From the NCBI GenBank assembly GCA_964459985.1, contig CAYWOS010000001.1:75561-139560 (forward strand): a DNA stretch of 64,000 nucleotides, written 5' to 3'. Source of the stretch: CAYWOS01 sp964459985. Its GTDB lineage: Bacteria > Bacillota > Clostridia > Christensenellales > Aristaeellaceae. Positions 1-7,989 of the stretch are shown here, in pieces (position 1 is the stretch's first letter; each line of letters begins with the position of its first letter). The notes below the pieces were generated by a model that saw only the letters and a list, made by a program, of their open reading frames with translations, had not been told where the DNA came from and searched no databases. The translations under genes and the position numbers were made by a program.

Positions 1-176
1 AGCATCAGCGCCAGAATCCCGATCATGACGATTACCATGGTCGATATCATATTGACCGCGACGATGCGATCGGTGATGCGCGGCCCCTTGATAGCGCGGT
101 AGAGGCATAATATGACCAGCAGCGCCAGAAAGATCAGCGCGCCCGTAAACAGCGCGCGGTACGCTTCCTCAAGCAT
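1..176 (-). CDS. mrpF: Mrp Na+/H+ antiporter subunit F, 3' end cut by window edge
   Basis: Small hydrophobic subunit of the multi-subunit Mrp (Mnh) monovalent cation/proton antiporter of the cytoplasmic membrane. The visible 58 residues start MLEEAYRALFTGALIF, form a first membrane helix, then show the family hallmark GPRITDRIVAVNMIS, where the Asp-Arg-Ile-Val-Ala-Asn stretch is typical of MrpF. The ATG at 174-176 overlaps the end of mrpE by 8 bases, so the two are translationally coupled. The gene runs off the left edge; mrpG and the large subunits probably follow outside the window. What is seen is the start and helix pattern; the function is family knowledge. Confidence 0.85.
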   Translation of the reverse strand, partial: MLEEAYRALFTGALIFLALLVILCLYRAIKGPRITDRIVAVNMISTMVIVMIGILALM

Positions 177-642
177 TCGTCCCGCTCCCTTCCATGGCGG
201 CGAGCCTGCGCTCAAACTCGCTGTTTTCAAGCCCGCGCGACAATTCGCGGTCGAGACAATGCACGGTATAGACGTCATTTTCAACGGAGACGGTGATCGT
301 GCCCGGCGTCAGCGTGATGGAATCGGCGAGCATCGCCTTGGCGGCGTCAGAGTGCAGGCGCGCCTGAAAGCGAACCAATACGGGCTCGACGGCGTAGCGC
401 TGGTTGAGAATCAGCTTCATCACATACAGGTTGGCCTTGATGATCTCCTGAATGAGGTACGCGCAGTAGGAAAGGGTTTTTAGGGCCTTCTTCACGGCGG
501 CGATATCCTTGCGGACACTGAAACCGAACGCGAAACAGACAAACGCGTACAGGAGCGCGGACAGCGCCGCGCCGATCAGCGCGATTTCAAGCGTGAAACG
601 GCCGTTGAAAATAACCCAGAGCGCGAAAAAAAGCACATACAT
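169..642 (-). CDS. mrpE: Mrp Na+/H+ antiporter subunit E
   Basis: Membrane subunit E of the Mrp cation/proton antiporter, involved in Na+ efflux and pH homeostasis. The protein has 157 residues. Two N-terminal helices (MYVLFFALWVIFNGRFTLE and the segment after it) precede a soluble C-terminal domain with SITLTPGTITVSVENDVYTVHCLD, the conserved MrpE signature. I start at the ATG at 642, which has GGGAGG eight bases upstream; a GTG at 651 is in frame but lies inside that ribosome site. A consensus promoter sits just upstream (690-718). First gene of the operon as seen here, overlapping mrpF. Confidence 0.88.
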   Translation of the reverse strand: MYVLFFALWVIFNGRFTLEIALIGAALSALLYAFVCFAFGFSVRKDIAAVKKALKTLSYCAYLIQEIIKANLYVMKLILNQRYAVEPVLVRFQARLHSDAAKAMLADSITLTPGTITVSVENDVYTVHCLDRELSRGLENSEFERRLAAMEGSGTNA

Positions 643-689
643 GCGAGCCACCTCCCGCGTTTCGCATTAAATAGGAAGCGCGAAAACAT

Positions 690-718
690 ATTGTAAGGCA
701 TATGCCGCGTAAAGTCAA
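690..718 (-). promoter_or_regulatory. sigma-A promoter of the mrp operon
   Basis: On the minus strand, TTGACT (713-718), a 17-base spacer and TACAAT (690-695) lie about 50 bases upstream of the mrpE ATG. Spacing and both hexamers are close to consensus. Seen in sequence; activity is inferred. Confidence 0.7.
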
Positions 719-752
719 TCTCCCGTCTTGATGTAAACGCCGAGTCAACAAA

Positions 753-781
753 ATGTTCCATGGAAACACGTCATGGAACAT
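753..781 (-). terminator. perfect 10-bp inverted repeat, likely terminator of the btu operon
   Basis: ATGTTCCATG (753-762) and CATGGAACAT (772-781) are perfect inverted copies with a 9-base loop. Read on the minus strand the hairpin follows the btuD stop by about 80 bases and is followed by TTTTGTT, which fits an intrinsic terminator. It also lies 35 bases upstream of the mrp -35 box, so an operator role is a possible alternative. Confidence 0.55.
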
Positions 782-810
782 TCGTTTCGGCATTGCATTA
801 TAATATAATA

Positions 811-873
811 ATACCAAATTCTATATAAATGATACCGTGTTCTATCAAAAACATACCGTATACTACTTTGAAT
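811..873 (+). repeat. 21-bp phased repeat array 1 (three units)
   Basis: Three units begin at 811, 832 and 853, exactly 21 bases apart, reading ATACCAAATTCTAT, ATACCGTGTTCTAT and ATACCGTATACTAC plus A/T-rich tails. A decayed fourth unit may occupy 790-810. The third unit overlaps the 3' end of btuD and supplies its TAG stop (863-865 on the complement). Same family as the arrays at 14244, 19531, 57161 and 61925. Confidence 0.8.
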
Positions 874-1624
874 CCCACTGCGACAGAAGATCGCGCATCC
901 ATGCGCGCACATCCATGCCGTATACGCGGGAGAGCGCTTCATCCGTCAGGACCGCGCCGGATTGCCCGGCGGAAACGCATTTCCCGCCGTTCAGAAGCGC
1001 GCAATGCGTACCGAAACGGCGGGCAAGGCTGATATCATGCACCACCGACAACACGGCGCGTCCCGGCGTTTTCAGCCATTGCCCGATCAACGAAAAGAGC
1101 TGCTGCTGGTACTTCAAATCCAGATGATTGGCGGGTTCATCAAGCAGAAGGATTCTGGGGTTTTGCGCGAATACCTGCGCCAGGAAGGCGCGCTGTCTTT
1201 CGCCGCCCGATAAAGAAAGCATGCTGCGACCGCGCAGCGCTTCAAGCCCGACGTCGCACAGCGCACGCTCGACGGCGTCCTGATCATCCGGTGATTTTCG
1301 GTGAAACAGCCCATCCGCGTAAGCGTATCGTCCGAGCGCGACCACTTCCTCGACCGAGAACGCGTAATTCATTTCGTGGAGCTGCGACAAAACGCCGATC
1401 TCTCTGGCCAGCGCGGCGGAGCGGAAAGATTTGGCGTTTACGTCGCCGATCAGGATGTCGCCATCATATCGCACGCCCTGCGCGACGGCGTTGACAAGCG
1501 TCGATTTTCCCGCGCCGTTCGGCCCCGTCAGCATCCACCATTCGCCCTCGCCGATCGACAGGCTGACAGCGTCGAGCACCGTGTTTGCGCCGTAACGAAC
1601 CGTAAGGTTTTGAATGGTCAGCAT
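863..1624 (-). CDS. btuD: corrinoid (cobalamin) ABC importer ATPase
   Basis: Cytoplasmic ATPase of a type II ABC importer, 253 residues. Visible motifs in order: Walker A GPNGAGKST near residue 35, Q-loop LSQLHEMNY, ABC signature LSGGERQR near 140, Walker B RILLLDEP near 160, D-loop NHLDL and H-loop VVHD near 195. This is the FecE/BtuD pattern. The ATG at 1624 overlaps the TGA of the permease by 7 bases, indicating coupled translation; a longer in-frame extension upstream runs through the permease gene and is not used. Iron-siderophore and corrinoid importers look alike at protein level. The cobalamin riboswitch upstream of the operon is what favours a corrinoid. The TAG stop lies inside a 21-bp repeat unit. 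Confidence 0.85.
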   Translation of the reverse strand: MLTIQNLTVRYGANTVLDAVSLSIGEGEWWMLTGPNGAGKSTLVNAVAQGVRYDGDILIGDVNAKSFRSAALAREIGVLSQLHEMNYAFSVEEVVALGRYAYADGLFHRKSPDDQDAVERALCDVGLEALRGRSMLSLSGGERQRAFLAQVFAQNPRILLLDEPANHLDLKYQQQLFSLIGQWLKTPGRAVLSVVHDISLARRFGTHCALLNGGKCVSAGQSGAVLTDEALSRVYGMDVRAWMRDLLSQWDSK

Positions 1625-2649
1625 CCTCTTTTCGCCCTCCCGACGCGCGCAAACAGGAAGATAAATACGATCGAACCTATCAGCGAGGTCACGACGCCGA
1701 TGGGCAGCTCGACCGGACTGAAAAGCGTCCTTGCCGCAAGATCGGCCAGCATCAAAAGGATAGCGCCCAGGAATGCCGAGGCGGGGAGCAGGCGCGTGTG
1801 GTTCGCGCCGACGAGCATTCGCGCCATGTGCGGCGTGACCAGGCCGATGAACCCGATCGTGCCTCCGATCGACACGCATACGCCGATCAGCGCCGATACC
1901 GCGACCAGAACGGTCAGCTTGACCGCTTTGACGCTCACGCCGATGTTGCGCGCGTTTTCCTCTCCCACGGCAAAAGCGTTTAGTTCACGCGCGTTCAGAA
2001 ACAATGCGCTGCCGAAGATAAGGAACGCGACCAGCAGCGTCAGCGCGTTCAAATATGTGCTGCCCGACAGCGAACCCATCGTCCAGAATGTGATGGTGCG
2101 CAGCCTTTCGCCCGCAAAGGTGATGATCAGGCTCATCAGGCTGCTGATGAACATCGAAAATATCACGCCGATCAGGATCATGGTATGCGTAGAAAACGAT
2201 CGATCCAGCGCGAACGTCAGCGAAAGGATGAGCAGCAGCGAGAGAAACGCGAACAGCATCGCCGTCAGCGCCGTGCCGGCAAGCGGTATGCCCGGAATGG
2301 CAATGCCCAGCCAGATTGCGACAGCCGCGCCAAGCGCCGCGCCCGAGGATACGCCCATGGTCGATCCGTCGGCAAGCGGGTTGCGAAGCAAGCCCTGCAT
2401 CGCCGCGCCGCACAGCGAAAGCGCCGCGCCGGACAGCGCCACGCACAATACGCGCGGCAGACGAACGGACAGGATAATGGCGCTGAACGCGCCGTCGCCC
2501 GCGCCGCCCGTGACAGCGCGTAAAATGATATGGAACGTGTCCCCGAGCGGGACGCTCACGCTGCCGAGGCTGACGCAGATCAGCAGCGTGAGCAGCGTCC
2601 CCGCCGTGAAGACGACGTACTGACCGATTTGATAGCCGTCCTTCTTCAT
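1618..2649 (-). CDS. btuC: corrinoid ABC importer permease (FecCD/BtuC family)
   Basis: Integral membrane permease of the BtuC/FecCD family, 343 residues, the usual length. About ten hydrophobic helices are evident, starting YVVFTAGTLLTLLICVSLG. Family signatures include LPRVLCVALSGAALSLCGAAMQGLLRNPLADGSTMG split around residues 64-100 and the cytoplasmic ATPase-coupling stretch GGTIGFIGLVTPHMARMLVG near 265-285. It would form the channel dimer with the btuD ATPase and receive substrate from the binding protein. About 650 bases of tandem repeats separate it from btuF, yet all three genes share strand and probable riboswitch control. Confidence 0.87.
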   Translation of the reverse strand: MKKDGYQIGQYVVFTAGTLLTLLICVSLGSVSVPLGDTFHIILRAVTGGAGDGAFSAIILSVRLPRVLCVALSGAALSLCGAAMQGLLRNPLADGSTMGVSSGAALGAAVAIWLGIAIPGIPLAGTALTAMLFAFLSLLLILSLTFALDRSFSTHTMILIGVIFSMFISSLMSLIITFAGERLRTITFWTMGSLSGSTYLNALTLLVAFLIFGSALFLNARELNAFAVGEENARNIGVSVKAVKLTVLVAVSALIGVCVSIGGTIGFIGLVTPHMARMLVGANHTRLLPASAFLGAILLMLADLAARTLFSPVELPIGVVTSLIGSIVFIFLFARVGRAKRGC

Positions 2650-2745
2650 ACCTTACTCTTTTCAAATGAATTCGCAGAACCTTTGTCCTATGTCGGTTGA
2701 CCGGGGATCAGGACGCGCGGCAGCCACATGGGAATGTGGGTGGTA

Positions 2746-3250
2746 TCTTGATGGATGGCATCTTGATGGATGGCATCCCGATTGCCGATGCGCCGTTGCG
2801 ATCGCCGCGCGGAACAGCGTTGCCGATAACCGTCGATCCCGGCGATCCGTGTCGCTTGATCAGCGTCGCGCGGAACGTCGTTGCCGATGACCGTCGATCC
2901 CGGCGATCCGTGTCGCTTGATCAGCGTCGCGCGGAACGTCGTTGCCGATGACCGTCGATTCCGACGATTCGTGCCACTTGATCAGCGTCGCGCGGAACGT
3001 CATCGCCGATGACCGTCGATTCCGACGATTCGTGCCGCCTGATCAGCGTCGCGCGGAACGTCGCTGCCGAGGACCGTCGATCCCGGCGATTCGTGTCGCT
3101 TGATCAGCGCCGCGCGGAACGTCGTCGCCGATGACCGTCGATCCCGGCGATCTGTGCCGCCTGATCAGCGTCGCGCGGAACGGCGTCGCCGATGACCGTC
3201 GATTCCGGCGATTCGTGCCGCCTGATCAGCGTCGCGCGGAACGGCGCTGT
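2746..3250. repeat. 61-bp tandem repeat block in the btuF-btuC gap
   Basis: The 653-base gap 2650-3302 holds no gene. A 15-base unit TCTTGATGGATGGCA occurs twice in tandem (2746-2775). From about 2785 a 61-base unit runs to 3250: the landmark CGTCGAT recurs at 2831, 2892, 2953, 3014, 3075, 3136 and 3197, exactly 61 apart, with a partial unit before. Several units carry CGTCGATTCCGACG or CGTCGATCCCGGCG, a small hairpin kept by G-U pairing. Since 61 is not a multiple of three, the block cannot encode a regular repeat protein. Confidence 0.9.
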
Positions 3251-3302
3251 TTCATGGCAAGTTCGGCACAGGCCTACGCGATCCGGGCAAACCGTTGCCG
3301 TA

Positions 3303-4193
3303 TCAGTTTCTCGTCACGAAGGCATGGATTGACTGCGCGGCATCCACCAGACGGGGACCGGGCAGCGTGATGGAATCGTTGTCCGCGCACAGAATGCCGT
3401 CGTTTTGAACGGCGCTGATATTCTCCCAGCCCGCGCGCGATTTGATTTCATCGATGGGGGATGGACAGTCATCGGACGCCGGGGTCATGGTGATGATGTA
3501 ATCGGGATTGCGTTCGATGACCTGTTCGGGCGAGATGGGCGCCCAGTCGGACACATCGTGGAAGGCGTTCTCCAGCCCGCAAATCGCGGCAATCTCGTCC
3601 ATGAACGTACCGCTGCCCGCCGTCCACAGCCCCCACTCAAGCGGGGAAACCTCGAAATAGACCGTTTTACCGGCGTGATCCGCTTCCTTTGAAATGGCGT
3701 CAAAGGCGTCCTGCATCTGACGGATCAGCATATCCGCCTCGTCATTTTTGCCCGTCAGCGCGCCGATGAGCGCAATGCTCTCATACACGCCCTGAATGCC
3801 CTTCGATACGGTCACGGCAACGGGAATTCCGGCGCGTTCGAGCGATTCCACCTGCTCAATGGTCTGCGCCATGGTGCTCATGATGACGATATCGGGGTTG
3901 AGCGCGATGATCTGCTCGGCGTTCAGTCCCGCGCCCGATGCGACTACGGGCAGGGATAACGCTTCCGCCGGGTAATTGCAGCTTTCGCTGCGCCCGACCA
4001 GCGTATCGCCCGCGCCGAGCGCGTACAGGATTTCGCATTCGGCGGCGCTGACGGCGAGCACCCGCGTCGCGGGCGCGTCCAGCGTGATTTCGCGGCCTTT
4101 CATATCGACGGCCGTCACGCCGTCGGCGAGCGCGGGCAGGCAGGGGAGCGCGAGCAACAGGGCAAGCAGCAGGGCGACTGGTTTCCTTTGCAT
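3303..4193 (-). CDS. btuF: corrinoid-binding protein of ABC importer
   Basis: Extracytoplasmic substrate-binding protein of the BtuF/FhuD (cluster A, helical-backbone) class, 296 residues. A signal peptide MQRKPVALLLALLLALP with a probable cut after LPALA is visible, without a clear lipobox. The mature part shows RVLAVSAAECEILYALGAGDTLVGRSESCNYP, GLNAEQIIALNPDIVIMS and NPDYIITM, the typical bilobal landmarks. I start at the ATG at 4193, preceded by GGAGGG at seven bases; further upstream codons fall in the riboswitch terminator region. First gene of the btuF-btuC-btuD unit. Cobinamide and cobalamin cannot be distinguished from sequence. Confidence 0.85.
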   Translation of the reverse strand: MQRKPVALLLALLLALPCLPALADGVTAVDMKGREITLDAPATRVLAVSAAECEILYALGAGDTLVGRSESCNYPAEALSLPVVASGAGLNAEQIIALNPDIVIMSTMAQTIEQVESLERAGIPVAVTVSKGIQGVYESIALIGALTGKNDEADMLIRQMQDAFDAISKEADHAGKTVYFEVSPLEWGLWTAGSGTFMDEIAAICGLENAFHDVSDWAPISPEQVIERNPDYIITMTPASDDCPSPIDEIKSRAGWENISAVQNDGILCADNDSITLPGPRLVDAAQSIHAFVTRN

Positions 4194-4233
4194 GGTTGAT
4201 CCCTCCTTCTTGATCAAGTGAATCGGCGAGGGA

Positions 4234-4270
4234 GAAAAATTCGTCCCTCTCTTGGCAGAAAGGGACGAAG
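4234..4270 (-). terminator. riboswitch expression-platform terminator
   Basis: On the minus strand TTCGTCCCT and AGGGACGAA form a perfect 9-bp stem followed at once by TTTTT. It lies between the cobalamin aptamer and the btuF ribosome site, so it most likely attenuates transcription when the ligand is bound. Confidence 0.8.
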
Positions 4271-4299
4271 AAAACACCGTCAATGAACCTCACAGTGCG

Positions 4300-4515
4300 A
4301 TCATCGCGTATCCCATCCCCAGGAGAACGATCGGCGTAAACAGGTCTCCCGACTTGGCATCATTCTACTTGAGCGCCTTCCCGCTTGCGCAGTGGCTGCT
4401 TTCGCGTTGCTCTTTCGTCCGCTTCACGGTTACTGGGATAGTTCGGAAATCTCATCCGATTCCCATGGCGCGGGTTTCCGCGCCGCATGTTTCCATGCAG
4501 ATACGCCGGCTGATT
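4300..4515 (-). promoter_or_regulatory. cobalamin riboswitch
   Basis: The minus-strand leader of btuF contains the conserved landmarks of the cobalamin aptamer in the right order: GGGAAUCGGAUGAGAUUUCC with CGAACUAUCCC, then the GCCACUG box (complement of 4390-4396), CGGGAAGGCGC, and AUGCCAAGUCGGGAGACCUG (around 4340-4370). These match the B12-box consensus (GCCACUG, GGGAAGGC, AAGUCAGGAGACC). The aptamer sits between a strong promoter and an intrinsic terminator, so it most likely represses btuFCD transcription when cobalamin is plentiful. Outer limits are approximate. Confidence 0.9.
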
Positions 4516-4529
4516 CAATTGTCAAGCGC

Positions 4530-4558
4530 ATTATATCACCCTCGCCGTTCACGGTCAA
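4530..4558 (-). promoter_or_regulatory. sigma-A promoter of the btu operon
   Basis: Minus strand TTGACC (4553-4558), 17-base spacer, TATAAT (4530-4535). The start point near 4523 would place the whole riboswitch in the leader RNA. Confidence 0.8.
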
Positions 4559-4608
4559 GAAAACAAACGCGTCGAAACGATAAATCAGAATGAAGCGGGC
4601 GTTTGCGC

Positions 4609-4637
4609 TTGACATTGGCAAATCGTTGCTCTATCAT
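4609..4637 (+). promoter_or_regulatory. sigma-A promoter of the DUF3899-like gene
   Basis: TTGACA (4609-4614), 17-base spacer, TATCAT (4632-4637). It is divergent from the btu promoter. The start point near 4644 rules out the in-frame TTG at 4643 as initiation codon and supports the ATG at 4670. Confidence 0.75.
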
Positions 4638-4669
4638 GATGCTTGTACAATCGGATTGGCAGGTGCGGC

Positions 4670-5029
4670 ATGAGATTTAGGAATTTGAAAATCAAGAGAT
4701 TCGTTATCACCTTGGTCATCGCTTTTCTGTACCCATTATATAAGTATGTCTCTTCCGTCCATGATCCGCTGCTGGATTTCATTAATGCCGTGACCATCAT
4801 CGGGATTGTGTTTCTCGTATTCGGGATTTTGAACACTCTTGTGCTGCACGGGGATTTTGATATTACCGAATACGTGGCGAAGCGCGCAATGTTTCGCAAA
4901 AGCACCAAGCCTTACAAAGCGTTCAAAGAGGATAAAAAAGAAGAAAGAGAGGGTCGTTTCAATTACCCTCTCCTGACCGGCATGGTGATGATCGCCGTTG
5001 CCTCGATTCTTACGCTGCTTAATTATTGA
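4670..5029 (+). CDS. small membrane protein, DUF3899-like
   Basis: 119-residue membrane protein of unknown function resembling the DUF3899 family. A basic N-terminus (MRFRNLKIKRF) leads into helix VITLVIAFLYPLYKYVS, a second helix near 40-60 (AVTIIGIVFLVFGILNTLVL), a charged cytoplasmic stretch rich in Lys/Glu (KAFKEDKKEEREGRF) and a last helix near the C-terminus. The ATG at 4670 has AGGTG seven bases upstream and follows its own promoter. Its last 7 bases overlap the convergent oppF gene. Family assignment is by pattern only. Confidence 0.75.
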   Translation: MRFRNLKIKRFVITLVIAFLYPLYKYVSSVHDPLLDFINAVTIIGIVFLVFGILNTLVLHGDFDITEYVAKRAMFRKSTKPYKAFKEDKKEEREGRFNYPLLTGMVMIAVASILTLLNY

Positions 5030-5997
5030 GCGGCGTAAATCTGATCCAATTGGGCGATCTTCTCCTGATATTCCTGTTCCTGTTCTATGGTGGAGTACAC
5101 ATAGTGCCCGGGCTTGATTTCGCGCATGGCGTAGTCGGAGCCGGTCTTTTCGGCGACCGTATCCTGATACACAATGGGCACCCGCTTCTTCTCAATGATC
5201 GGATCGGGCATGGGCACGGCGCTGAGCAGAGAAACCGTATAGGGATGCAAGGGATACATGAACAGTTCTTCCGATTCGGCGATTTCCACGATGCGGCCCA
5301 GATGAATCACGGCGATCCTGTCCGCGATAAAGCGGACAACGGACAGGTCATGCGCGATGAACAGATACGTCAAGCCCTTCTCGTTTTTGAGCTTGTTCAT
5401 GAGGTTCAGCACTTGGGCGCGGATGGATACATCCAGCGCGGAAATCGGCTCGTCCGCCACGATCAGCTTGGGCTCCATGATCAAGGCGCGGGCAATGCCT
5501 ACGCGCTGACGCTGACCGCCGGAAAACTCGTGCGGATAGCGGGACTTATGCTCCGGCAAAAGTCCGACATCCTTCAGCGCCTTATCCACCTTTGCGATCC
5601 GCTCGTTTTCATCCTTGTAGAGATGGAAATTGTGCAGGCCTTCCGAAATGCAGTATTCGATCGTCGCCCGTTCGTTCAGAGAGGCGGCCGGGTCCTGAAA
5701 AATCATCTGGATGTTCCGAATGACGTTCCTGTCTTCTTCTCTGCTTAATTTTCCGGAAATACGGCGGCCTTCGAAACGGATTTCGCCGTTGCTCAACTCG
5801 TTGATGCGCATGATCGCGCGGCCGATGGTGGTTTTTCCGCTCCCGGATTCGCCCACCAGCGCAAAGGTTTCCCCTTTGTAGATATCGAAGTTCGCGCCCT
5901 GAACGGCCTTGAGCTTCCGCTTGCCGCCGATATCAAAGGTGATGTCGGCATTGATCACGGAAAGAAGGATTTCCCTGTTTTCATTGTTGTTCGACAT
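5023..5997 (-). CDS. oppF: oligopeptide ABC importer ATPase OppF
   Basis: Second ATPase of an Opp/Dpp-type peptide importer, 324 residues. Walker A GESGSGKTT (49-57), Q-loop MIFQDPAASLNERATI, signature SGGQRQR (159-165), Walker B KLIVADEPISALDV (177-190) and H-loop IAHDLSVV are intact. The C-terminal LHPYT motif (HPYTVSLLSAVPMPDP) is the oligopeptide-ATPase extension. Its start overlaps the oppD end by 17 bases, so it is the last gene of oppABCDF on the minus strand. Powers peptide import together with OppD at the cytoplasmic face. Confidence 0.93.
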   Translation of the reverse strand: MSNNNENREILLSVINADITFDIGGKRKLKAVQGANFDIYKGETFALVGESGSGKTTIGRAIMRINELSNGEIRFEGRRISGKLSREEDRNVIRNIQMIFQDPAASLNERATIEYCISEGLHNFHLYKDENERIAKVDKALKDVGLLPEHKSRYPHEFSGGQRQRVGIARALIMEPKLIVADEPISALDVSIRAQVLNLMNKLKNEKGLTYLFIAHDLSVVRFIADRIAVIHLGRIVEIAESEELFMYPLHPYTVSLLSAVPMPDPIIEKKRVPIVYQDTVAEKTGSDYAMREIKPGHYVYSTIEQEQEYQEKIAQLDQIYAAQ

Positions 5998-7051
5998 GGA
6001 AAGCGCCTCCTTTCGCCGTCATTTTCACGATCTTTTCATGGAGATTCTGAATCACTTCCGGCTTCTCCAGTTTAGGCGCTCTGGGATCGAGCAGCCATGT
6101 CTTGGCATAATGGGTATCGGTGACTTTGAAGAACGGAGGCTCCTGCTCAAAATCGATTTTCAGGGCTTTGGGATTTCTCGGGGCGAAAGCATCGCCTTTG
6201 ACGTTGCTGTACAGGGAAGGCGGCGTGCCGGTGATGTAGTAGAGATCCTCGCCCTTCACGCCCAATTGAGGCAAAGAGGAAAGCAGCGCCCACGTATAGG
6301 GGCATCTGGCGTCGAAAAAGACTTCCTCCACAAGGCCGTATTCGATGATCTGTCCGTCATACATGACGCCGACGCGATCCGCCACGTTGGCGACGACGCC
6401 CAAATCGTGCGTGATATAGATGGTCGTAAACCCGAATTCCTTCTGTAAATCCTTGATCAGCTTGATGATCTGGGCTTGGATTGTCACATCCAGAGCTGTC
6501 GTAGGTTCGTCGCAGATCAGAATTTCAGGATGACAGCTTAACGCGATGGCGATGACGATTCTTTGCCGCATACCGCCGGAATACTGGAAGGGGTAGTTGT
6601 CAAAGCGGTTTGCGGCGTCGTTAATGCCGACGCGCTCCATCATGTTGATCGCCTGCGCTTTGGCTTCGGACTTGGAAATATGCTGATGCTTTTCAATGAC
6701 TTCCGTGATCTGGGAACCGATGGTGCGAATGGGGTTCAGCGACGTCATCGGGTCCTGAAAGATGGTGGCGATCTTGACGCCGCGGATACCCGCCCAATCC
6801 TTATCGGTTTTTAGCTTGGTCAGATCCTTGCCGTGATACATGATCGAGCCTTTGGTGATTTTCCCGTTGGACTCCAGCATGCCGGTGAACGTTTTCGTGA
6901 ATACCGATTTGCCGCTGCCGGACTCGCCCACGATGGCAAAGGTTTCGCCGTTATACAGATCCAGCGATACATTCCGGATAGCGGTCAGATAGCTTTCACG
7001 AACACGGAATTGAACCTCTATATCTTTTGCTGAAATAATTACGTCATTCAT
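5981..7051 (-). CDS. oppD: oligopeptide ABC importer ATPase OppD
   Basis: First ATPase of the peptide importer, 356 residues. Walker A GESGSGKSV near 42, IFQDPMTSLNPIRTIG, signature YSGGMRQR near 158, Walker B ILICDEPTTALDV, H-loop ITHDLGVV and the oligopeptide-family C-terminal region (CPYTWALLSSLPQLG, then GTPPSLYSNVKGDAFAPRNP) are visible. In this family the C-terminal region often carries an Fe-S cluster; the usual Cys set is not obvious here, apart from one Cys in ARCPYTW. Pairs with OppF below OppB and OppC. Confidence 0.93.
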   Translation of the reverse strand: MNDVIISAKDIEVQFRVRESYLTAIRNVSLDLYNGETFAIVGESGSGKSVFTKTFTGMLESNGKITKGSIMYHGKDLTKLKTDKDWAGIRGVKIATIFQDPMTSLNPIRTIGSQITEVIEKHQHISKSEAKAQAINMMERVGINDAANRFDNYPFQYSGGMRQRIVIAIALSCHPEILICDEPTTALDVTIQAQIIKLIKDLQKEFGFTTIYITHDLGVVANVADRVGVMYDGQIIEYGLVEEVFFDARCPYTWALLSSLPQLGVKGEDLYYITGTPPSLYSNVKGDAFAPRNPKALKIDFEQEPPFFKVTDTHYAKTWLLDPRAPKLEKPEVIQNLHEKIVKMTAKGGAFHVEQQ

Positions 7052-7062
7052 GCTGATTCTCC

Positions 7063-7989
7063 TTACCGATGCGTGCGCGGGTCAGTCGCGTCAGCCAGCT
7101 TCTGACCGACGACATAAAGGGAAATAGAGATAAACGCCAGTACCGCCACGGGAATCCAGAACAGGTGAGGATACCCTGTCATGTAGGAAGTGTACTGTGA
7201 AATGGTGCGGCCCAACGAGGCATACGTGGTGCCAAGACCAAGCCCCATGTAGGAAAGGAACACTTCGTAGGAAATCAGGGACGGGATTTCACGCGAAATA
7301 TACGTCATGATGACGGACACCAGATAAGGCAGAATGTTTTTCGTGATGACGGTCGTCGCGTTGGTGCCCAAGCATTTGCTTGCCAAGTTGTACTCGCGAT
7401 CACGGATGATCATGACCTGCGTACGGATGAAATAAGCCACGTAGATCCAGTTCGTACAGGTCATGGTGAAGATCAACGGTTTAAAGCCGGCGCCCAGAAC
7501 GTAGGACAGAATCATCGCCAGCAGCAGGAAGGGGACATTGGAAATGATGTTATAGACTTCGATCATCCATTTGTCGACTTTTTTCGAAAAGCCCCAAATG
7601 GCGCCGACCACCGTTCCGGCGACCATATTGATCGCCGTACAGATAAAGCTGACGATGATGGAGTTCCGGGCGCCTGCCCAGACCGCGTCGAACACCTCGT
7701 TGCCGATGTTATCGGTGCCCCAGAGGTGCTCCGCGCTGGGCTGCAGGAACTTGAGCTTCGGGGCGTTGATATTCGGCGCGACCGTGGGGTCGTAACCGGA
7801 ATAGGATGGCTGAATCAAGGCAAAGGCGATCACGGCAAACAGGATGATGGTCAGCGCCACGGTGAACTTTCCCTTGATAAAGGTACGCCATACGGATTTC
7901 CAATAAGAATATCTGGGCGCGCTGATTTGCTCTGATTTTGACTCGTCGAATTCCGCAAACTCAAAGAGATTGGTGTCTTTCTCCTCCAT
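7063..7989 (-). CDS. oppC: oligopeptide ABC importer permease OppC
   Basis: Inner-membrane permease, 308 residues. A hydrophilic N-terminus precedes the first helix (FTVALTIILFAVIAFALI), then HLWGTDNIGNEVFDAVWAGARNS, a hallmark of DppC/OppC, and five more helices with the coupling region ASKCLGTNATTVITKNILP. The ATG overlaps the oppB stop by one base (TAATG), implying coupled translation. It forms the translocation pore with OppB. Confidence 0.92.
   Translation of the reverse strand: MEEKDTNLFEFAEFDESKSEQISAPRYSYWKSVWRTFIKGKFTVALTIILFAVIAFALIQPSYSGYDPTVAPNINAPKLKFLQPSAEHLWGTDNIGNEVFDAVWAGARNSIIVSFICTAINMVAGTVVGAIWGFSKKVDKWMIEVYNIISNVPFLLLAMILSYVLGAGFKPLIFTMTCTNWIYVAYFIRTQVMIIRDREYNLASKCLGTNATTVITKNILPYLVSVIMTYISREIPSLISYEVFLSYMGLGLGTTYASLGRTISQYTSYMTGYPHLFWIPVAVLAFISISLYVVGQKLADATDPRTHR

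Noticed and set aside
811..873. 21-bp arrays considered as CRISPR
   Set aside because: Repeat plus spacer of 21 bases is far too short, the cores are degenerate, and no cas gene is present.
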